Positions 58,706-64,000 of a stretch of DNA of 64,000 nt are shown here, piece after piece. Source of the DNA: Oscillospiraceae bacterium (GTDB taxonomy: Bacteria; Bacillota; Clostridia; Oscillospirales; Oscillospiraceae); assembly GCA_020025425.1 (NCBI GenBank), contig JAHHSD010000006.1:1-64000 (forward strand), in the 5' to 3' direction. Position 1 is the stretch's first letter, and each line of letters opens with the position of its first letter. The translations under genes were made by a program, and so were the position numbers. The notes beneath the pieces are model-generated. The model did not search any database, was not told where the DNA came from, and worked only from the letters and a program-made list of their open reading frames with translations.

Positions 58706-59818
58706 TCAGACGGTCAGGAAGTGGGAGACAACCACCTCGCCCGCGGCCAGCACGCTGGCCTCCGGACGCATATCAGCGGCCTTGATCTGGGCGGGGCCGC
58801 CGGAACGGGACAGTGCCCTGGTGTTGACCTCATTCTGAATCCTCCAGGCCAGGTGCTCAAAGCCGTACCGGAGCTCCCCGGCCAGGTACACGGTATCCAG
58901 CTGCATCAGGTTGAGCATATTGATGACCCCGGCGGAGAGGTAGCTGGCCTCCAGCGCGATCAGCCGCTCGGCCTCCGGGTCCTTGCCCACATCGGCCACC
59001 AGCTCTCTCCAGCTGCTGTATTTGCTGTCTCTGAGCAGATTGGTGGTGGACGCATACGCCTCCAGACAGCCCCTGTTCCCGCACTCGCACTGTCTGCCGT
59101 CGTAGCAGATGGTGGTGTGTCCCAGCTCGCAGGTGAAATTGCCCGCTCCGCCCAGAAGCTTTCCTCTGGTGATGACGCCGGAGCCGACGCCTCCATCCAC
59201 CAGCAGAAGCAGGAAATCCCGGCTGCCCCCCAGCTCCATCTGGTGCAGCGCCAGCGCGCAGGCGTCATTTTCCAGATAGGCAGGCATGTCCATGGACTGG
59301 GACAGCAGGGTGGCCAGCTCTACGCCGTGCCACTTGGCAAACCGGGGCGGATTCAGGATCTGACCCCGGCCGGTATCCACCGGGCCGGGGGCGCTGATTC
59401 CAATGCCCAGCACCCGCTCCCGCTCCACGCTCCCGGCCAGCTCCTCCAGGGCCGCAATGATGGGCTGTATGAAATCGTCCCGGACCTCCACCTCCTGCTG
59501 ACGCAGGAGATTGCCCGCAAAATCGCACAGTCCCACCACGCAGTCCCTGCGATTGAGCCGAACCGCCAGGGCATAGTACCGGTCCCCCCGCACAGTCAGG
59601 GGGATGGCGCTGCGGCCCCGTCCGGTGATCTGGGGCGCCAGCTCCTGGAGCACACCCTCGCTGAGAAGATCGTCTGCGATCAGCGAGGTGGCCGCTCTGG
59701 TCAATCCTGTGGCGCGCGCCAGCTCCGCGCGGCTCATCGCGCCGCGCCGCAGGATGCGCAGTACCTCTTTCCGGTTGTATTCCCTCGTGTAATCCGCGTT
59801 GCGGGCTTTCTTGGCCAT
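58706..59818 (-). CDS. ROK-family transcriptional regulator (NagC/XylR type)
   Basis: A 370-residue repressor. The first 75 residues form a winged helix (KEVLRILRRGAMSRAELARATGLTRAATS near 17-45), followed by the ROK sugar-binding core with GIGISAPGPVD near 147 and the zinc motif CECGNRGCLEAYAS near 245. Such proteins bind a sugar or sugar phosphate and release DNA. It lies 73 bases after manA in the same direction, opposite the activase and glycyl-radical genes, so it is the likely regulator of the cluster. GGAGGGGCGG precedes the ATG. Confidence 0.9.
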   Translation of the reverse strand: MAKKARNADYTREYNRKEVLRILRRGAMSRAELARATGLTRAATSLIADDLLSEGVLQELAPQITGRGRSAIPLTVRGDRYYALAVRLNRRDCVVGLCDFAGNLLRQQEVEVRDDFIQPIIAALEELAGSVERERVLGIGISAPGPVDTGRGQILNPPRFAKWHGVELATLLSQSMDMPAYLENDACALALHQMELGGSRDFLLLLVDGGVGSGVITRGKLLGGAGNFTCELGHTTICYDGRQCECGNRGCLEAYASTTNLLRDSKYSSWRELVADVGKDPEAERLIALEASYLSAGVINMLNLMQLDTVYLAGELRYGFEHLAWRIQNEVNTRALSRSGGPAQIKAADMRPEASVLAAGEVVVSHFLTV

Positions 59819-59891
59819 ACCGCCCCTCCGTTCACCACTCCAGGGCTATGGCACACTGCCTGCCCCCATGTCAGATGATCTGATACTCTGC

Positions 59892-60938
59892 TCAGTTTCC
59901 TCCCTTGCAGTATACCAGCTCCAGTTCACCCTGTACAGTGGTTTCTCCCACAGCGGCGACAGGCAGGAAGAAGTAATCTCCCTTCTTCAGACCGTGGCTG
60001 AATTCTCCGCAGGCCACGGAACCCTGGCCCTCCGCCACGATGTACACGGCGGCACCGGCCTCCAGGCTGGCGCTGCCGCCGCGGACGGTCAGGCGATCCA
60101 CGCTGAAGCAGTCGGTGTCCTCGGGGCCGATGAGGCTCTCCAGCTTGGTGTTCTCTGTCTCGCGGACCAGCTTGGGCTGCTTGCGGCCCTGACGCACCAC
60201 TTCTTCCCCGTAGCGGGTAAAGTCGAAGCAGCCGTTGGCGTCCTCCCGCTTCAGGCCCAGGTACATCTCGTGGTCGTTGAGCTTATGGTCTCCGCACCAG
60301 TGCTCAGGCTGCACGGTAAAGTCCGTGGGCTCCTGGGCCTCCAGCAGCAGGCAGCCCGCGCCGATGGCGTGGATCACGCCGGCGGGCACAAAGAACACAT
60401 CGCCCGTTTTCACCGGGACACGGTTCACAAATTCGGTCATACAGCTCTTGTCGTGCTGAGATTGATCCACCGCCTTTTCAAACTCCTCGCGGGTAATCTG
60501 GCGGGAGAAGCCGAAGTAGATGCAGGCGTCGGGCCGGGTGGCCAGGATCAGCCAGGACTCGGCCTTTCCGTAATTGCTGTGGAAGTACTGGCGGGAGAAC
60601 TCCCGTGTGGGGTGTACCTGCATGGGCAGGCGGATGGCGCTGTCCAGATATTTGACCAGCACGCCCAGATCCTGCCGGTCACCCAGACAGTCCTCCCGGT
60701 GCTCCTCCAGCAGCTGATTGAAAGGCAGGTCGGTGTCCTCCACGATGGAGATGCCCTCCAGCGGGTCGGTGCTCCCGGCGTTCAGGGCGTGGACAGACGA
60801 GGCCACCCACTCCTCGGGATAAAAGCCGTCCTCGGGCTTGTCCCCCAGAAAATCACCAAACAGCTTACCGCCCAGATAGACACGGAACACCCGGTTCCTC
60901 TTAAAAAATACGGGGCGCTGCCACAGCTCTTTGCTCAT
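59892..60938 (-). CDS. manA: Class I mannose-6-phosphate isomerase (ManA-type)
   Basis: A 348-residue type I phosphomannose isomerase that interconverts mannose-6-phosphate and fructose-6-phosphate with zinc. MQVHPTREFS near 106 (Gln and His zinc ligands), KAESWLILAT near 126 (Glu ligand) and FFVPAGVIHAIG near 182 (His ligand) are present. The N-terminus has ERAFGG-like GGKLFGDF and the last 70 residues form a second cupin. TAGGAGG precedes the ATG. A related isomerase of another sugar phosphate is possible given the neighbour. Confidence 0.9.
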   Translation of the reverse strand: MSKELWQRPVFFKRNRVFRVYLGGKLFGDFLGDKPEDGFYPEEWVASSVHALNAGSTDPLEGISIVEDTDLPFNQLLEEHREDCLGDRQDLGVLVKYLDSAIRLPMQVHPTREFSRQYFHSNYGKAESWLILATRPDACIYFGFSRQITREEFEKAVDQSQHDKSCMTEFVNRVPVKTGDVFFVPAGVIHAIGAGCLLLEAQEPTDFTVQPEHWCGDHKLNDHEMYLGLKREDANGCFDFTRYGEEVVRQGRKQPKLVRETENTKLESLIGPEDTDCFSVDRLTVRGGSASLEAGAAVYIVAEGQGSVACGEFSHGLKKGDYFFLPVAAVGETTVQGELELVYCKGGN

Positions 60939-60993
60939 AAAATCTTCCTCCTATAATAAAATATGGTCCGCATCGAATTTGCTCTTTGCGTTT

Positions 60994-61022
60994 ATTGTAA
61001 ATCCAGTTTTCTGATTTGTCAA
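60994..61022 (-). promoter_or_regulatory. manA-ROK promoter
   Basis: Minus-strand TTGACA (61017-61022) and TACAAT (60994-60999) are 17 bases apart. Confidence 0.8.
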
Positions 61023-61040
61023 TTTATTTTGTTAACTCGA

Positions 61041-61069
61041 TTGACAATTATTTTTTCCGTTGCTATAAT
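61041..61069 (+). promoter_or_regulatory. Glycyl-radical cluster promoter
   Basis: TTGACA (61041-61046) and TATAAT (61064-61069) are exactly consensus with 17-base spacing, 16 bases before the activase ATG. The two divergent -35 boxes (61017-61022 and 61041-61046) make an inverted repeat TTGTCAAT/ATTGACAA with 16 bases between, so a single bound protein could control both. Confidence 0.88.
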
Positions 61070-61084
61070 GTTTAAAAAGGGGGT

Positions 61085-61819
61085 ATGACAGTGGATATCA
61101 GACTGTTTCAAAAAGGCTTCAATTTCTCCCAGGACGGCCCTGGGAACCGCATGGTATACCATCTTCAGGGGTGCAACATCCGATGTCCCTGGTGCTCCAA
61201 TCCCGAGGGGCTCCCGGCGGACGGCGGAAAGGTGTACACCACCCAGGAGCTGCTGGCCGACGCCGAGTCCTGCCGCATGATGTTTTTTGACGGCGGCGGC
61301 GTCACCCTCACCGGCGGCGAGATCTGCGTCCAATTCCCCGCTGTGAAGGAGTTCCTGTCCCTGCTGAAGGAGCGGGGCATCCACACGGCCGTCGAGACCA
61401 ACGGCATGGACCCCCGGCTGCCCGAGCTGTTCCCGCTGGTGGACTACCTGATCATGGACTGCAAGCACTATGATCCCGCCAGGCACAAGGCGGTCACCGG
61501 CGCGGACAACACCCAGACCCACAAGAACCTGGCCCTGGCCATTGCCGCCGGCAAGCACCCCGCCGTCCGCATCCCCCTGATCGGCGGCTTCAACGCGGAG
61601 GACGCCGACGCCCGGGGCTTCGCGGAGCTTTTCCTGTCCATCGGCCTGCCCGGTCATGGCACGCTGGAGCTGCTCCCCTACCACGAATTCGGAAAAGACA
61701 AGTACCAGAACTGCGGGCTGACCTATACCATGACCCAGTCCGCGAAAATCTCTCCCGAACGACTTGACTCGTTCGCCAACATACTGCATCAGGCCGGGAT
61801 CCCAACGATCCACACATGA
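61085..61819 (+). CDS. Glycyl-radical enzyme activase (radical SAM)
   Basis: A 244-residue radical SAM enzyme that installs the glycyl radical on the enzyme encoded next. The [4Fe-4S] cluster binds GCNIRCPWC, with cysteines at 30, 34 and 37 (CX3CX2C). The SAM-binding GGE motif is LTGGEICVQ near 76. It has no two-cluster ferredoxin insert after the radical SAM motif, which many activases other than PFL activase carry, so it is in the short PFL-activase or NrdG-like class. AAGGGGG precedes the ATG. The stop is 21 bases before the next ATG. Confidence 0.88.
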   Translation: MTVDIRLFQKGFNFSQDGPGNRMVYHLQGCNIRCPWCSNPEGLPADGGKVYTTQELLADAESCRMMFFDGGGVTLTGGEICVQFPAVKEFLSLLKERGIHTAVETNGMDPRLPELFPLVDYLIMDCKHYDPARHKAVTGADNTQTHKNLALAIAAGKHPAVRIPLIGGFNAEDADARGFAELFLSIGLPGHGTLELLPYHEFGKDKYQNCGLTYTMTQSAKISPERLDSFANILHQAGIPTIHT

Positions 61820-61840
61820 TTTAAAACAGGAGGATTACAT

Positions 61841-64000
61841 ATGGAGCTTTTTCATCATTACACGCCCCAGCAGCTGGTCGATCAGGCCAAAGCGCTGTTC
61901 ACTGAGGAGCGGCAGGAGCACGGCGTCCTGAACGGCTGGTTCCTGACCCGGGAAATCGCAGCCGACGCATCTTCCGGGCGCACTCTGAGCGAGGAGGAGA
62001 AGGCCGCCCTGGAGCTGGGCGCCATCCTCGATCAGCTGCCCCTGGACATCAGCGACCACGCCATTTTCGCCGGCACCCAGCGGGACGCCTTCGCGGCCAG
62101 CTATGCCCTGATCAACCCCGCCTTTGAGGTAGAAAATTTCCGGGGCTACTGCGACCCCCTGGAGGTCTACGACTACGCCACCCCCAGCGGCTCTGTCACC
62201 AAGGAGCGGATCGCCGCCATGCGCGCCCGTGCCGCGGACAGCGTCTATGTCCAGGACCTCAATCAGGTCTATCATGGCTGTGAGGAGTACACCAAGGAGG
62301 TCGCCTTCTTTGTGGAGCAGGTCACCGGCCACCTGATCCCCGACTTCCGTCTGGCCATGAAGGAGGGCATCTCCGGACTGCTGGCCCGGGTGGACGCCAA
62401 GCTCCCCACCCTGGACGCCCGACACGCCGCCAATCTGAAGGCCATGGCGGACACCCTGCGCTCCGCCATCCGTCTGGCCCACCGCTACGCCGACCTGGCC
62501 CAGGCCAAGGCCCAGCAGGCGGATGAGGCCCACCGCCCCGTCTTTGCCCTGATGGCGGACACCCTGCGCAGAGTCCCGGAGTTCGGCGCCCGGACCACCT
62601 ACGAGGCCATGCAGAGCTTCCTGATCCTGTGGGAGGTCATGTGCCTGGAGCAGGCCCCCAACCCCTTCGCTTTCTCCGTGGGCAATGCCGACCGGCTGTT
62701 TGAGCCCTACCGGGCCGCCGACGGCCTGGACCGGGCCGAGGCCGCCGCCCTCTTCTCCCACTTCCTGGTCTTTTTCAACGTGGGCGAGCGCAGCTGGGCC
62801 ATCTCTCAGAACATCCTGGTCAGCGGCCGGGATGTGGCCGGCAACGACCTCACCTGCCCCATGACCTACGCCATCCTGGACGCCTACTACCAGATGAACA
62901 TGCCCCAGCCCATCCTGTCCGTGAAGCTCCATCGCAACACTCCCGACAAGCTCTATGAGGAGATGGGCCGTTTCTTCTTCACCCCCGGCTGCCTCACTCC
63001 CTCTATTTTCAACGACGACTCCCTGTTCCAGACCCTGTCTGAAAACGGCTATGAGGACGCCGATCTCCCCGATTACAGCGTGGCCGGCTGCCAGGAGCCC
63101 CTCATCATGGGCAAGGACTCCGGCAACACCACCAACTCCTGGCTGAACCTGGCTAAGATCCTGGAGCTCACCCTCACCGGCGGCACCTCCATGATCACCG
63201 GCGAGGCCATCGGTCCCCAGGCACAGCGCACCGCTCTGGACACCCTCCAGAACCTGAAATCCCTGTTCTATGAGAACCTGGACTTCTTCCTGGGCAAGAT
63301 GGTGCAGTCGGCCAACGGGGCCTCCCTGGCCCTGTCCCACCTGCGGGTCCCCTTCCTCTCCTCCTTTATGGGCGGACTGGACACCGCTGTGGACTGCCGC
63401 GACCCCAAGGAGCAGGGCTGCAAGTATCACGGCTCCGGCTGCCTGATCCACGGCCTGTCCGTGGTGTCCGACTCCTTTGTGGCGGTGGAGCACTTCCTCA
63501 AGGACCGCCCCCAGGACGCAGACAAGCTGCTGGAGGCACTGAAGTGCGGCTTCCAGGGGTATGAGGAGCTCCAGGAGTATCTGAAAAACTGCCCCAAGTA
63601 CGGCAACAACGACGCCGAGGCCGACCAGGCCGCCGTGGAGCTGGCCACCCGTGTCTCCCAGCTGGTCAAGGAGCAGAAAAACTACCTGGGCAACCCCTTC
63701 CGCCCCGACTGGGCAACCCCCTCCACCCACCTGCTGTACGGCTACTGGGTGGGCGCCACACCCGACGGCCGTGCCGCCCGGGAGATGCTGGGCTACGGCG
63801 TGGATCCCCTCTACGGCGACGCCTGCAGCGGCCTGGGCCTGCGCACCCTCTCCACCATGAAGCTGCCCTTCCAGCTCTTCAACGGCGGCGTGGCCTCCCA
63901 CTTCGGCGTGGATCCCAAGTACTTCACCAGTGAGACCTACGAGGGCAAGGGGCTCCAGTTCCGGGACCGCATCATCGCCCCCCTGTTCTTCAATCCCATG
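61841..64000 (+). CDS. Glycyl-radical enzyme, PFL-like domain, substrate unknown (partial)
   Basis: The frame starts at ATG 61841, with AGGAGG seven bases before, and stays open for 720 codons to the window end. It belongs to the pyruvate formate-lyase/glycyl-radical superfamily: VAGCQEPLIMGKD near 417, where the thiyl cysteine (Cys417) and the general-base glutamate two residues later are typical of diol dehydratase- and lyase-type members, not the CC pair of true PFL. The C-terminal glycine loop lies beyond 64000. The N-terminal residues MELFHHYTPQQLV match no characterised subclass I know. The activase, manA and ROK suggest a sugar or sugar-phosphate substrate. Confidence 0.85.
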   Translation, partial: MELFHHYTPQQLVDQAKALFTEERQEHGVLNGWFLTREIAADASSGRTLSEEEKAALELGAILDQLPLDISDHAIFAGTQRDAFAASYALINPAFEVENFRGYCDPLEVYDYATPSGSVTKERIAAMRARAADSVYVQDLNQVYHGCEEYTKEVAFFVEQVTGHLIPDFRLAMKEGISGLLARVDAKLPTLDARHAANLKAMADTLRSAIRLAHRYADLAQAKAQQADEAHRPVFALMADTLRRVPEFGARTTYEAMQSFLILWEVMCLEQAPNPFAFSVGNADRLFEPYRAADGLDRAEAAALFSHFLVFFNVGERSWAISQNILVSGRDVAGNDLTCPMTYAILDAYYQMNMPQPILSVKLHRNTPDKLYEEMGRFFFTPGCLTPSIFNDDSLFQTLSENGYEDADLPDYSVAGCQEPLIMGKDSGNTTNSWLNLAKILELTLTGGTSMITGEAIGPQAQRTALDTLQNLKSLFYENLDFFLGKMVQSANGASLALSHLRVPFLSSFMGGLDTAVDCRDPKEQGCKYHGSGCLIHGLSVVSDSFVAVEHFLKDRPQDADKLLEALKCGFQGYEELQEYLKNCPKYGNNDAEADQAAVELATRVSQLVKEQKNYLGNPFRPDWATPSTHLLYGYWVGATPDGRAAREMLGYGVDPLYGDACSGLGLRTLSTMKLPFQLFNGGVASHFGVDPKYFTSETYEGKGLQFRDRIIAPLFFNPM

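Noticed and set aside
61835..63901. Minus-strand open frame of 688 codons opposite the glycyl-radical enzyme
   Set aside because: The plus strand holds the complete family motifs from an ATG with a ribosome site; the minus frame is low complexity.
1..64000. CRISPR arrays, transposases or restriction systems
   Set aside because: No regularly spaced repeats, transposase motifs, terminal inverted repeats or methylase motifs were found on either strand.

Overview
The window is 64 kb of GC-rich chromosome from an anaerobic Gram-positive bacterium. It most resembles the spore-forming Oscillospiraceae (Flavonifractor / Pseudoflavonifractor / Lawsonibacter type). That is inference, from the conserved hprK-murB-rapZ-yvcK-whiA block, addAB, dnaE, a rubrerythrin, an NfnAB-type ferredoxin enzyme, a glycyl-radical enzyme with its activase, and a clostridial cysteine-rich protein. 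Most genes are core metabolism or housekeeping. There is no CRISPR array, no insertion sequence and no complete prophage.

Layout. 0-4 kb: start of a minus-strand gene, then a cation/proton antiporter behind an ion-riboswitch-like leader with a clear terminator, an ECF sigma/anti-sigma pair whose sigma gene has lost its normal start, and a hairpin-rich repeat region ending at tRNA-Leu(CAG). 4-9.4 kb: ArsC/Spx-like protein, mreB, comF, and coenzyme A genes (panT-coaX, divergent coaBC). 9.6-15.5 kb: two unknown membrane proteins, a sodium/solute symporter, and a cyclic-di-GMP pair (NTF2-like-GGDEF cyclase and PilZ receptor). 15.6-20.5 kb: tRNA-Thr(CGU), rubrerythrin, a stand-alone phage-type lysis cassette, a Cys-rich clostridial protein and a DUF4364 regulator. 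20.6-32.2 kb: one long minus-strand run (hprK-rok; then murB-rapZ-yvcK-whiA-vanZ-dnaE-cls). 32.4-37.8 kb: rpmB, a second ECF sigma factor with a large membrane partner, yigZ, hflX, a flavin reductase and rpmE. 37.9-47.1 kb: addB and addA split by two small genes, and a NERD protein. 47.1-58.6 kb: guaB, acyl-ACP thioesterase, zinc-ribbon protein, NhaC antiporter, HAD phosphatase, cysK, an XRE regulator, a surface 5'-nucleotidase and nfnAB. 58.7-64 kb: a divergent sugar-linked cluster of manA-ROK regulator opposite a glycyl-radical activase and a glycyl-radical enzyme, which runs off the window end.

How the genes work together. Sodium circulation is served by a CPA-type antiporter, an NhaC antiporter and an SSS symporter, the first apparently under RNA control. 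PanT, CoaX and CoaBC cover pantothenate uptake and most steps towards coenzyme A. HprK, ROK kinase, YvcK, RapZ and MurB link carbon status to wall precursors. Anaerobic redox is represented by NfnAB, rubrerythrin and the glycyl-radical cluster. The most promising leads are the antiporter leader RNA, the glycyl-radical enzyme of unknown substrate beside manA and ROK, the covarying repeat near tRNA-Leu, and the isolated lysis cassette with a terminator before its endolysin.
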